A stretch of 14,799 nt of DNA from Acidobacteriaceae bacterium (GCA_031274845.1 JAISPN010000194.1:1-14799), one strand, 5' to 3'; shown: positions 7,081-14,693, numbered from the stretch's first letter. Translations and numbers: made by a program. Notes: a model not told the origin generated them from the letters alone.

Positions 7081-8217
7081 TCACTCTTGGTGATGGTCCA
7101 AGTGCGCGTTGATGGCAGGAGGCACGATACTTCGAAGGGCCTGTGCGAATTTTTGAGCCGCCGCCTCCGCGGTAAAACGGTCTTCTACTGTTTTGCGTCC
7201 GGCGTTGGCGAGTTGACGTCGCAACTCGCGCGATGAGGCCAGCGTCTCGAACGCGTTCACCCATTCATCATCGGAACTTGCGAGAAGGCCATTTTTCCCG
7301 TGCTGGACGATATCCATATTGACCCCGACGGGCGACACAATCGCGGGTCTGCCCGCGGCCATGTATTGAAGCGCTTTGCACCCGCACTTGCCGCGTGTGA
7401 ACGGTTCGTCGGGAAGGGGCATGATGCCGACATCCATGCCGCCGATGTCTTTCGCCTCACGGTCTCCGCTCCACTTCACAAACTCCGTTTCCACGTGTGC
7501 GAACGGCTTCGTCTGGGGGACATCGCAGACGACAACCATCTTCACGCGGCGCGTGGCGCCAAAACGCTCGATTGCGTGCCGGACTTCTTCGAGGTGACGC
7601 AGCGTCGAGTGACTGCCCATCCAACCGATGGTGAAAATGTCACGTTCGGGCGATTCGGGCTGGACCTCGTACATCGAGAGGTTGATTGTTGTCGGCACGA
7701 TATGTACGTTGCCGTTGAGCTGCTTCGCCCAACGGGCGAGATACTCATTGCCGACGGTCACACACGAGGCAAGCGTTGTGATCGTCATTGTCTTTGAAGG
7801 GAAACGCAATTTCGAGAAGACGCCGTTTGCCGACACACCCTCGCTAGGCATCCAGATGGCGTCGTCGAAATCGAGCACGAAGGGAATGCCTGCCCACGCG
7901 AGGAGACGCTCGTAGACTGCCGGGCCCAGCATCGACGTCTCTCGGTGCATGACGACGGCGTCGTAGTTTCGTGCGAGCGACAGGATGTTCGCGCGTCGAA
8001 CGAAATCCTTGACGATGAGCGCCGCCTTGGTTGCAACCCGCCCATGAGCGTAGAGAACCCGCGTGAGCGCTGCCGACTCGAATGCGTGGAAGTCGAGCTC
8101 TATGCCGTGACGATGTTGAAGATGAGGTGCCCACTGCTCAAGGCGGAAGCGCTGTCCCGGACTGATTCCCTGTGCCTTTTGAACGAGCGCGAGTACCCTC
8201 AACATCTGGATATTCAT
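7081..8217 (-). CDS. Glycosyltransferase, GT4-like (GT-B fold)
   Basis: The 378-aa protein resembles retaining GT-B glycosyltransferases of family GT4, cytoplasmic enzymes that move a sugar from a nucleotide sugar to an acceptor. The N-terminal half carries a Rossmann-like start (MLRVLALVQ) and ISPGQRFRLEQWAPHL. The C-terminal half carries IGWMGSHSTLRHL, then GIMPLPDEPFTRGKCGCKA and LQYMAAGRPAIVSPVGVN, the donor-binding signature. The ATG at 8217 lies 12 bases after the vapC stop; an internal Met at 8205 is an alternative start. Its GC is about 59% in a hand count of 480 bases, against about 65% in a comparable part of pepF, which suggests a different history. No other polysaccharide genes are in view, so acceptor and pathway are unknown. 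Confidence 0.88.
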   Translation of the reverse strand: MNIQMLRVLALVQKAQGISPGQRFRLEQWAPHLQHRHGIELDFHAFESAALTRVLYAHGRVATKAALIVKDFVRRANILSLARNYDAVVMHRETSMLGPAVYERLLAWAGIPFVLDFDDAIWMPSEGVSANGVFSKLRFPSKTMTITTLASCVTVGNEYLARWAKQLNGNVHIVPTTINLSMYEVQPESPERDIFTIGWMGSHSTLRHLEEVRHAIERFGATRRVKMVVVCDVPQTKPFAHVETEFVKWSGDREAKDIGGMDVGIMPLPDEPFTRGKCGCKALQYMAAGRPAIVSPVGVNMDIVQHGKNGLLASSDDEWVNAFETLASSRELRRQLANAGRKTVEDRFTAEAAAQKFAQALRSIVPPAINAHLDHHQE

Positions 8218-8222
8218 TATCC
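8208..8222 (-). other. Small hairpin with the glycosyltransferase start codon in its loop
   Basis: Arms GGATA (8208-8212) and TATCC (8218-8222) pair perfectly around a five-base loop that, on the - strand, reads ATGAA and contains the start codon at 8217-8215. It abuts the next hairpin without any gap. Five pairs, mostly A-T, is modest stability. Confidence 0.4.
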
Positions 8223-8241
8223 ATTCGGCTCACCGCCGAAT
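8223..8241 (-). other. Intercistronic stem-loop over the vapC stop codon
   Basis: Arms ATTCGGC (8223-8229) and GCCGAAT (8235-8241) are a perfect 7-bp inverted repeat with loop TCACC. On the - strand the loop reads GGTGA and holds the vapC stop codon TGA. No T-run follows in the transcription direction, so it is not a standard intrinsic terminator. It may affect mRNA processing or coupling between vapC and the glycosyltransferase. Confidence 0.5.
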
Positions 8242-8667
8242 CGTTCTCTTCTTGGTGCCTTGTAGGGCGGAGGTGATGTCAGTTCGTGCGAAATCGTTGC
8301 CGACATACAGGAGCGGCGCGGCATGTTGCGTGGCGAGCGCATAGGCGAAGCAATCGCCGAAATTTAGCCCGCCGCGTGTGCCGAAGCCTTGACCGAAGGT
8401 GAGTCGCGCGGCAAGCGCCCTCCGCGCGGTCTCATGCTCAACCGGCGCGATGTCGATGTGCAGCACGGCAAGAAAATCGTCGAGGACGTCCTGTGCTTTC
8501 GTTCGCGGGCCTTTGTGCAGGCGGTCGGCGAGGACCGTTCCGGTTTCCACGTAGTTCGCGGCAGACATCAGCCGCGTCCGTGCGGCGTTCAGCGCCGCGA
8601 TGCACGCGGGCGCTTCCGGCTCATCGAACAGAACGGCGATGACGGCCGAACTGTCCACGACGATCAT
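8230..8667 (-). CDS. vapC: VapC-type PIN-domain ribonuclease toxin
   Basis: The 145-aa PIN-domain protein is the toxin of a type II VapBC pair; such toxins cleave tRNA or rRNA in the cytoplasm using Mg2+. The acidic active-site residues are visible: Asp5 in VVDSSAVIAVL, Glu41 in YVETGTVL, Asp105 in LNFGDCFAYALA, and Asp125 in GNDFARTDI. These motifs are typical of the Rv0624-like subgroup. The start codon overlaps the end of vapB by four bases (ATGA), the usual coupled order. A short basic tail (GTKKRTIRR) ends the protein. All catalytic positions are kept, so it should be active. Target RNA cannot be told from sequence. Confidence 0.94.
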   Translation of the reverse strand: MIVVDSSAVIAVLFDEPEAPACIAALNAARTRLMSAANYVETGTVLADRLHKGPRTKAQDVLDDFLAVLHIDIAPVEHETARRALAARLTFGQGFGTRGGLNFGDCFAYALATQHAAPLLYVGNDFARTDITSALQGTKKRTIRR

Positions 8668-8936
8668 CGGCCACGACCGATCGGTACCGGGAGATCGCCG
8701 GCCGCCTCATCCCATTCGTCTTGGGTCACAGGCCGCCTGTCGAACAGGGCTGCGCTGTGTCGCACGAACGCGCGAACGCGAGCGGCGTAGCCGCCGTGCG
8801 CTTCCCGTTCGGCGTGCAGGCGATCGACCCGCTCGCGCATCGCGCGGGTGATGGCGTCGGTCATGTTCTCGCCGGTCATGCGGGAGAGTTCTCGAGCTAG
8901 TCGATCGGCCTCCGCTGTTTTGATGCTCAATGCCAT
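8664..8936 (-). CDS. vapB: VapB-type antitoxin
   Basis: The 90-aa protein is the antitoxin partner of the adjacent VapC and probably the operon's repressor. The N-terminal part (MALSIKTAEADRLARELSRM, then NMTDAITRAMRERVDRL) matches the Rv0623-like family (PF07704 by recognition), predicted to form a dimeric DNA-binding fold. The C-terminal part (about 50-90) contains the acidic stretch TQDEWDEAAGD, a likely toxin-binding segment. A ribosome site GAGG (8945-8942) sits 5 bases before the ATG. A TATAAT promoter box and an inverted repeat lie just upstream, fitting autoregulation. It is divergent from pepF. Confidence 0.92.
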   Translation of the reverse strand: MALSIKTAEADRLARELSRMTGENMTDAITRAMRERVDRLHAEREAHGGYAARVRAFVRHSAALFDRRPVTQDEWDEAAGDLPVPIGRGR

Positions 8937-8946
8937 GACGACCTCG

Positions 8947-8969
8947 TGTCTAGAAATACATTATAGACA
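8947..8969 (-). promoter_or_regulatory. vapBC promoter -10 box and candidate VapB operator
   Basis: On the - strand a perfect TATAAT (8965 to 8960) lies 23 bases before the vapB ATG, giving a leader of about 16 bases that contains the GAGG ribosome site. The -35 region is poor. An inverted repeat, TGTCTA at 8947-8952 and TAGACA at 8964-8969 with an 11-base spacer, overlaps the -10 box and the likely start point. VapB dimers commonly bind such repeats to repress their own operon; binding here is inference. Confidence 0.6.
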
Positions 8970-8984
8970 ATCGCTGTTTCGACA

Positions 8985-9000
8985 TGAGGCGCGCGCCTCA
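8985..9000. repeat. Perfect 16-bp palindrome between vapB and pepF
   Basis: TGAGGCGCGCGCCTCA is fully self-complementary with no spacer. It sits in the 98-base divergent region, upstream of the vapB -10 box and upstream of the pepF start. It could be a site for a dimeric regulator, or chance in GC-rich DNA. Confidence 0.45.
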
Positions 9001-9022
9001 GAAGAGGCGGAGCGCGTAACGG

Positions 9023-9028
9023 TATGAT
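9023..9028 (+). promoter_or_regulatory. Candidate pepF -10 box for a leaderless transcript
   Basis: TATGAT lies at -12 to -7 relative to the A of the pepF ATG at 9035, exactly where a -10 box belongs if transcription starts on the start codon. There is no Shine-Dalgarno site before the ATG. No good -35 box is seen. Confidence 0.45.
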
Positions 9029-9034
9029 CGCCGG

Positions 9035-10900
9035 ATGACTTTGTTCCGATTGGCCACGACGACTCCTGCACCTGCCGGCAGCGCGACGGCGCCTGCGCTC
9101 GGCGAACGCGACCAGATTGACGCGCGGTATACGTGGGATCTGACGAAGATCTATCCCGACTGGACGGCGTGGGAAGCGGCGTATCAGCGTCTCGACGCGG
9201 ACATCGCGGTGTTGGCGTCGCTGCAGGGGACGCTGGCGAACGGCGCGGACGCGCTGCTGGCGGCGCTCACCTTGCGCGACCGGATCGGGCAGGCGGAATA
9301 CAAGGTCTGGTACTTCGCGTCGCTCTTCTACGATCAGGATCAGCGTGACAATCAGGCGAACGCGCGACGGCAGCAGGTCGAGATCCTCTTCGCCAAACAT
9401 GCGCAGGCATCCGCGTGGTTCGATCCGGAACTGCTGCAGGTGCCGCTCGACACGGTCCGGCAGTGGATGGCGGCGACGAGCGCGCTGGCCGTCTACCGGT
9501 TTGCGCTCGAAGATCTCTATCGTCAGCAGGAACATGTCCTCGACGAAAAAGGGGAGCGGCTGCTGTCGTTTTCGAGCCGGTTTTCCGCGTCGCCCGGCGA
9601 CGAGTACGCCGCGCTCTCGACGGCCGACATGAAGCCTCCACGCGTCGTGCTGCCGAGCGGCGCGGAGGTGACGCTCACCTACGGGCAATACCAGGCGCTC
9701 ATGGCCACGAACCGCAATCAGGCCGATCGCGCCGAAGCGTTTCACATGTTCCATCAGTCGTTTGAAGCGACCGTCAACACGTATGCCTCGATCTACAACG
9801 CCGTGCTGCAACGTGACTGGTTCCACGCGCAGGCGCGTGGCTACCGCTCGACGCTCGATGCGGCGCTGCACGGCAACAACATCCCGACGAGCGTGGTCGA
9901 GAATCTCATCGCGCAGACCAAGGCCGGGACCGATCCGCTGCGCCGGTACCATCGTGTGCGAAAGCGGGTGCTCGGGCTCGATCGCTATCACCTGTACGAT
10001 CGCAGCATCCCGCTCGTCGAGTTCGATCGGACGTATCCCTACGGGGAGATCCTCGAATGGCTGCCGGAGTCGGTGGCGCCGCTCGGGGCTGATTACCAGC
10101 GCGAGATGCGGACGCTGCTGCACAGCCGCACGATCGACGTCTACGAAAACCTGGGCAAGCGCAGCGGCGCCTATTCAGCGCCCGTGTATGGCAGTCAGCC
10201 GTACATGCTGATGAACTACAACGACACGCTGGACGCGGTGTTCACGCTGGCGCACGAACTCGGTCACTCGATGCACACGCTGCTCGCGCACCGCCATCAG
10301 CCGTTCATCTACGCGGGCTACACGATCTTCGTCGCCGAAGTGCCGTCGACGCTCAGCGAAGCGCTGTTTCTCGACTACATGCTCGAACGCACCACCGACG
10401 AACAGGAGCGGATCGTTCTCCTGCAACACGCCATCGACGGCATCGTCAACACGTTCTACACGCAGGTGATGTTTGCCGATTTCGAACTACAGGCGCATCG
10501 TCTTGTCGAGCAGGGGAAGCCGGTGACGGCGGAGGTGTTGAACACGATCTACCTCGATCTGCTCAAGGCCTACCACGGCGACGCGCTCGATTACGACGAA
10601 CGCGCGCGGCTGACGTGGACGCGCATCTCGCATTTCTACAGCACGCCGTACTACGTGTATCAGTACGCGACCTGCTTTGCGTCGAGCGCCGAGTTGATGC
10701 GGCAGTTACGCGAAGGATCGGACGCGGATCGCGCGGCGGCGATCGATCGCTATCTGACGCTACTCAAATCAGGCGGCGGCGATCATCCGATGACATTGCT
10801 GAAGCGGGCCGGTGTCGATCTCGGCCGTCCGGAAACGGTTCGCGCCGTTGTCGATCAACTGGACCGGCTGGTGACTCAACTCGAACAGGCGCTCCCATAG
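9035..10900 (+). CDS. pepF: Oligoendopeptidase F family metallopeptidase (M3)
   Basis: The 621-aa zinc metallopeptidase of family M3 cleaves short peptides and is normally cytoplasmic. Zinc site: HELGH at 407-411 inside LAHELGHSMHTLLAH, with the third ligand Glu435 in FVAEVPSTLSE. The N-terminal helical region (about 30-200) starts with RYTWDLTKIYPDW, typical of PepF. The substrate-side motif GAYSAPVYGSQPYMLMNYN (378-396) and the C-terminal HFYSTPYYVYQYATCFASS are also family marks. Length matches the usual 600. The first 24 residues are Ala/Pro/Thr-rich and not a clear signal peptide. It is divergent from vapB and convergent with the amine oxidase, so it is likely its own transcription unit, probably feeding on peptides alongside the peptidase at 13199-14683. 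Confidence 0.95.
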   Translation: MTLFRLATTTPAPAGSATAPALGERDQIDARYTWDLTKIYPDWTAWEAAYQRLDADIAVLASLQGTLANGADALLAALTLRDRIGQAEYKVWYFASLFYDQDQRDNQANARRQQVEILFAKHAQASAWFDPELLQVPLDTVRQWMAATSALAVYRFALEDLYRQQEHVLDEKGERLLSFSSRFSASPGDEYAALSTADMKPPRVVLPSGAEVTLTYGQYQALMATNRNQADRAEAFHMFHQSFEATVNTYASIYNAVLQRDWFHAQARGYRSTLDAALHGNNIPTSVVENLIAQTKAGTDPLRRYHRVRKRVLGLDRYHLYDRSIPLVEFDRTYPYGEILEWLPESVAPLGADYQREMRTLLHSRTIDVYENLGKRSGAYSAPVYGSQPYMLMNYNDTLDAVFTLAHELGHSMHTLLAHRHQPFIYAGYTIFVAEVPSTLSEALFLDYMLERTTDEQERIVLLQHAIDGIVNTFYTQVMFADFELQAHRLVEQGKPVTAEVLNTIYLDLLKAYHGDALDYDERARLTWTRISHFYSTPYYVYQYATCFASSAELMRQLREGSDADRAAAIDRYLTLLKSGGGDHPMTLLKRAGVDLGRPETVRAVVDQLDRLVTQLEQALP

Positions 10901-10930
10901 GGACGCGAAGGCGGGCGAGCGCGTGATGTT

Positions 10931-12304
10931 TCAGAGCGCCGTGTGGAGCGGACGTCCCCGCGCGGCCATGCGGTGCGTGGCTATCACTTCCGCGGCGGCG
11001 CGCTGACCGCTTTCCACCGCGCCGTTCATGTAGCCCTGATACTTGAGGCTCGTGTGCTCGCCGGCAAAAAACAGTTTGCCGAACGGTTGCGCGAGCCAGC
11101 CGCGGAGCGCCGGATCGAAGGTGTGATCGAAGACCGCGTATCCTCCTCGCGACCAGGTGTCGGCTTCCCATCGGTGCTGCCGTGATCCCACCAGCGTGGT
11201 GTCTTTCACGCCAAGCCATTCGAGCGAACGGGCGAGCGCTTCGACGCCGTCACGTTCGACGATGGCCGCCGTCGCGTCGCTGGCGCTGCCGCCGGCGAGC
11301 AGCGAGAGGATACCCGGACGGCCGCGCTGTTCTTCGTTGGCGTCCCAGACGGCGCCGGCCGGTAGCGGCGATCCAAACGCACGCGGGCGCGTCGCGCTGC
11401 GCCAGAAGCGCTCGGCGAACTGCACGAGCGTTTTCGTCGCGCGTCCGTAGGCGAGTTTCGCGATGGCCTGATGCTGGTGGACCGGCAGCGCGGGCGTGAT
11501 GGGAATCCGCCGCAGCAGCGTCGCGGGAATTGCGAAGATCATGTAGTCCGCGAGCAGATCCGCCGTCAGCCGTCCGCTCTTGAGGCTCGCGCGGACGCGG
11601 CGGCCGCGCTGCGAGACGGCGACGATTTCCGTCCCGAGCTTCACGCGGTCGCCAAGCGCGGCGGCCATCGCCGCGGCGAGGCGTTGATTGCCCCCTTCGA
11701 CGCGGTACATCTTGCTCGGCCACGAGGTCTCTTCACCCGAAAACTGATCGACGAGCGCGAGGAGCGACAACTCGTCGGGGTCGGCGAGAAAGAATCCACG
11801 CAAGCCCTTCGCCGTCGCGCGCAGTTCCTCGTCGGCTTGCATCGCATCGAGCCATTCGGCGACGGAGCGGGACGCGAGGTCCGCGGCAACTGGCGTATCC
11901 CACCGCCGTTCGCCGATCCGATACGCGCGGATGTGTGGTTCGAGCGCAGCGGAGAGGCGCGTCCATCCACGCGCGGAGGAGGGACGCTGAATCCGGACCT
12001 TGCCGTTCGCGGCGAGACGCGCGTAGCCAAATCCTTTTCTGAGGATGCGCGCCAGCGGAAGACCGAGTTCTTCCGTCAGGTGAATCAACGCGGTGTGATC
12101 CTCGTCGATGAGATCGCCGCCCGCTTCGGCGTGCTGTCCCTCGATGAAGCCGTCGGCGAGCGTGTACACGCGGCCACCGACGCGGTCGCGCGCTTCAACC
12201 ACGGTGACGCGGGCGCCGTTGGCGGCAAGCTCGCGCGCCGCCGCGAGGCCGGCAAGGCCGGCGCCGGCGACGATCACGGAGACCCCGTTCAAGTGAGTGG
12301 ACAT
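10931..12304 (-). CDS. Flavin-dependent amine oxidase family protein
   Basis: The 457-aa protein is an FAD-dependent oxidoreductase of the monoamine oxidase type, which oxidises amines with O2. The FAD-binding N-terminus reads IVAGAGLAGLAAARELA (11-27), with VVEARDRVGGRVYT (35-48). The C-terminal FAD motif LFFAGEHTSLKYQGYMNGA (411-429) continues with ESGQRAA. No signal peptide or membrane helix is seen, so it should be cytoplasmic. I start at ATG 12304, four bases after the TraB/GumN stop; an in-frame upstream extension to 12388 lies within that gene, reads as non-family sequence and is rejected. The ribosome site is poor, consistent with translational coupling. It is the last gene of the three-gene - strand operon. 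Substrate unknown; phytoene-desaturase-like or polyamine roles cannot be excluded. Confidence 0.92.
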   Translation of the reverse strand: MSTHLNGVSVIVAGAGLAGLAAARELAANGARVTVVEARDRVGGRVYTLADGFIEGQHAEAGGDLIDEDHTALIHLTEELGLPLARILRKGFGYARLAANGKVRIQRPSSARGWTRLSAALEPHIRAYRIGERRWDTPVAADLASRSVAEWLDAMQADEELRATAKGLRGFFLADPDELSLLALVDQFSGEETSWPSKMYRVEGGNQRLAAAMAAALGDRVKLGTEIVAVSQRGRRVRASLKSGRLTADLLADYMIFAIPATLLRRIPITPALPVHQHQAIAKLAYGRATKTLVQFAERFWRSATRPRAFGSPLPAGAVWDANEEQRGRPGILSLLAGGSASDATAAIVERDGVEALARSLEWLGVKDTTLVGSRQHRWEADTWSRGGYAVFDHTFDPALRGWLAQPFGKLFFAGEHTSLKYQGYMNGAVESGQRAAAEVIATHRMAARGRPLHTAL

Positions 12305-12308
12305 GCGC

Positions 12309-13199
12309 TTAGAGCGGCGTGATGGTGTAGCCCTTGTTCCTGAGCGCCTGCAGCAATCCGTCGGGGCCGATGAGGTGCGCCGCGCCAACGACGATGAGCG
12401 AGGGGCGGGGAGCGGCGAAGAGCGCTTCGATCTTCGGCAGCCAGTTGGCGTTGCGATCGGCGAGCAGCCGTTCGTACAGTTCTGGCTCCGACTTGAGATC
12501 GTCGAGCACCAGTTGTTCGAGTCTGGCGGTGTTCCCGCTTTTCCACGCGTCGGCGACGTTTGTCAGCATCTCTTGCGTGGAGGCCAGCTCCGTGACGGTT
12601 TCCGCCAGCAGGCGATCTTGCGCGTCAGGCGTCATGCCGTCGAATCGGGAGATCTGATAGTCAAGCGTTTCGAGCCCCTGCACGCGTTTCCCGGTGGCGA
12701 CGGCTTTGTCGTAGAAGTGCTTGTCGAGGCCGAGGTTGGCGTCGAAGCCCGCCTTCTCCCATTCGATGCTCTGTAGCGTAATGGCAAGCATCCACGGCTT
12801 GAACTGCGTGAGCGGCAGGAGCGGAATGCCGAGTTCGTCGACCGCGCCTTTGACGAGCGCCAGCGTTTTTGCGGAGACCACCTTGTCGAGCGTCTGTCCG
12901 GCCGGCAACATCCCGCGCATCACCATCATCATCTGCGCGTCTGGCGACAGCATCTCGCCCATGTCGAGTTCTTCGACGAGCGTGTCCGAACTGTCGAACG
13001 CTTGCTCGAACGGCGCGGCGAGCGGATAGAAATCGGGACTGAGCAGGTGGATGGAGCCGGCGAGGTAGATGACCTTGCCGGACGCGTTGGTCGCTTTCCA
13101 GATGAAGTTGGCTGGAGCCGCGTCCGCGCGAAAAGAGATCGCCAGCATGACGAGCGCGAGAAGAACGGCGCGTGTGGGTGTACGTCTGAGCGCGCGCAT
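12309..13199 (-). CDS. TraB/GumN family secreted protein
   Basis: The 296-aa protein belongs to the TraB/GumN (PF01963) family, related to the TIKI metalloproteases; bacterial members are poorly understood. Residues 1-27 form a signal peptide (basic start, hydrophobic core, RADAAP cleavage region), so it acts outside the cytoplasm. The two conserved histidine motifs are present: GSIH at 48-51 (in YLAGSIHLLSPDFYPL) and GAAH at 272-275 (in VVGAAHLIGPDGLL). These are the probable metal ligands. The ATG shares one base with the TAA of the upstream peptidase gene (TAATG), and the stop lies four bases before the amine oxidase, so it is the middle gene of an operon. Enzyme activity is inferred only. 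Confidence 0.92.
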   Translation of the reverse strand: MRALRRTPTRAVLLALVMLAISFRADAAPANFIWKATNASGKVIYLAGSIHLLSPDFYPLAAPFEQAFDSSDTLVEELDMGEMLSPDAQMMMVMRGMLPAGQTLDKVVSAKTLALVKGAVDELGIPLLPLTQFKPWMLAITLQSIEWEKAGFDANLGLDKHFYDKAVATGKRVQGLETLDYQISRFDGMTPDAQDRLLAETVTELASTQEMLTNVADAWKSGNTARLEQLVLDDLKSEPELYERLLADRNANWLPKIEALFAAPRPSLIVVGAAHLIGPDGLLQALRNKGYTITPL

Positions 13200-14683
13200 T
13201 AGCGGGGCGCCGTCGTGGAGGGAACCGTGCGTTGTTGCATCAGGGCTTCAATTTCGGGAATGGTCCGTGGCACCGCCGCGGAGAGGCGCCGTGGGCCGGT
13301 GGTGTCGAGCAGAATCGAATCTTCGATGCGGATGCCGATTCCGGCGTACTTCGTCACGGCCGGTTGAATCTTCTCGATGAGCGCGAGGTTTTCCGGCGTG
13401 CGCGGCAGCGTGTCGAGCGCGCTTTGACGGATGTAGAGGCCCGGCTCGATCGTAAACGCCATGCCCGGTTCGAGCTTCACCGTGTTGGCGCCGACATCGT
13501 GGACGTCGAGGCCGATGTAGTGCGACGTGCCGTGCGTAAACCACATGCGGTACTGATCGCTCTTCGGGTCGGTGATGAGTCCCAGCGCGAAGAGGCCGTT
13601 GCGAATCACATTCGACGCCTTGTCGTGAATCTGCTGCAGCGAGCTGCCGGCGGTCGCCGCCTTGAACGCCTCGTCTTGCGCCGCCAGAACGATGTCGTAG
13701 ATCGCTTTTTGCGCGACGGTGAAGTGGCCGTTGACCGGATAGGTCCGCGTGATGTCGGACGTCATGTAGTCGTAGTTGCACGCGGCGTCGGTCAGCAGGA
13801 GATCGCCCGATTGCATCTGCCGCCGGCTGTCGGGGTAGTGCAGGATCGTGGTGTTTGGTCCGCTGCCGACGATGGAGGGGTACGCCCACGAGATCGCGCC
13901 GCGGCTCCGGGACGCCGCTTCGATTGCCGCCTTGACCTCGTACTCGTACGCCGCCGGATGTGCGGCGAGCATGCCGGCAATCTGCGCGGCGGCGGAAATC
14001 TCCGCCGCGCGCACGAGCAGCGTTTGCTCGTACGGCGTTTTCACCAGACGCATGGCAACCAAGTGCGGCGTGGCGTCGGTCACCTGAAAGCCGGCATAGC
14101 GATCGCGCAAGGTTCTGGCGAAGGTCTGTTCCGGCGTCATCGGGTCCGACACTCTGCCGGGTGAGAGCAGCAGCGAGACACGCGCGTTGCCGTTTGCGAG
14201 CGCGGTGAAGAAGGCGCGCGCCTCTCCCTCGTCGATAGGGCCGAACCGGCGGCCGGTCAGCATCGCCGCGATGAAGTCGTCGAACTGTGACGCGCGCAGC
14301 ACGGTGGTGACGCCGCTTCGCGCCGTCGCTTCCTCTGGGCTCAGCAGCGTGCCGTCCCAGTGTTCGCGTGACGCGTCGCGGTCGCGCATGAACAGGATCT
14401 CGCGCCGTGTCGTGTTGCCGGGCATCAGCACCAGAATCGTCTCTTCCTGCGCGATGCCGGTGAGGTAGTAGAGGTTGCTGTCCTGGTGGTATTCGTAGTT
14501 GACGTCGAGCGAGTAGACGCGGCTGGGCGCGCTGTGCGCAATGAACAAGGTATCGCGGCCGAGTTTCGCCACAAGCCGCGCGCGTTTGGCCGTGACATCG
14601 TCACTGAGCGCGTCCGCGCGCGACAGACTCGCCGTGAGCGCGGCCATGAGGACCATGGCAAAAACGACTCGTAACGTCCGCAT
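13199..14683 (-). CDS. pepP: Secreted aminopeptidase P family peptidase (M24B)
   Basis: The 494-aa protein removes N-terminal residues from Xaa-Pro peptides, by family. It has a signal peptide at about 1-23, so it is exported, unlike E. coli PepP. An aminopeptidase P N-terminal domain covers about 27-170 (YLTGIAQEETILVLMPGN). The M24 pita-bread domain follows, with all five dimetal ligands by position: Asp299, Asp310 (in SDITRTYPVNG), His388 (in HGTSHYIGLDVHDVG), Glu413 (in FTIEPGLYI) and Glu454 (in IRIEDSILL). Catalytic His384 and His395 are also placed. The usual DAGAEY around the first Asp reads DAACNY here, a mild change. It heads the - strand operon with TraB/GumN and the amine oxidase. 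Likely role: peptide digestion in the periplasm. Confidence 0.93.
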   Translation of the reverse strand: MRTLRVVFAMVLMAALTASLSRADALSDDVTAKRARLVAKLGRDTLFIAHSAPSRVYSLDVNYEYHQDSNLYYLTGIAQEETILVLMPGNTTRREILFMRDRDASREHWDGTLLSPEEATARSGVTTVLRASQFDDFIAAMLTGRRFGPIDEGEARAFFTALANGNARVSLLLSPGRVSDPMTPEQTFARTLRDRYAGFQVTDATPHLVAMRLVKTPYEQTLLVRAAEISAAAQIAGMLAAHPAAYEYEVKAAIEAASRSRGAISWAYPSIVGSGPNTTILHYPDSRRQMQSGDLLLTDAACNYDYMTSDITRTYPVNGHFTVAQKAIYDIVLAAQDEAFKAATAGSSLQQIHDKASNVIRNGLFALGLITDPKSDQYRMWFTHGTSHYIGLDVHDVGANTVKLEPGMAFTIEPGLYIRQSALDTLPRTPENLALIEKIQPAVTKYAGIGIRIEDSILLDTTGPRRLSAAVPRTIPEIEALMQQRTVPSTTAPR

Positions 14684-14693
14684 GACGGCTAAA

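Noticed and set aside
6998..7083. Imperfect direct repeat ATGCGAGGTCA / ATGCGAGATCA flanking the gap between the FMN reductase and the glycosyltransferase
   Set aside because: Ten of eleven bases match, but there is nothing like a mobile element between them and the second copy overlaps a stop codon; probably chance.
8927..10123. 398-aa open frame on the - strand opposite pepF
   Set aside because: It is antisense to the well-supported pepF gene, Arg-rich and without family motifs; long antisense frames are expected in GC-rich genes.
11471..12322. 283-aa open frame on the + strand
   Set aside because: It is antisense to the amine oxidase, whose FAD motifs are clear; its composition is that of a shadow frame.
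12305..12388. N-terminal extension of the amine oxidase
   Set aside because: It overlaps the TraB/GumN coding region and reads as Arg/Ser-rich shadow sequence before the real start with its FAD motif.
13232..14164. 310-aa open frame on the + strand
   Set aside because: It is antisense to the M24 peptidase, all of whose metal ligands are visible on the - strand.
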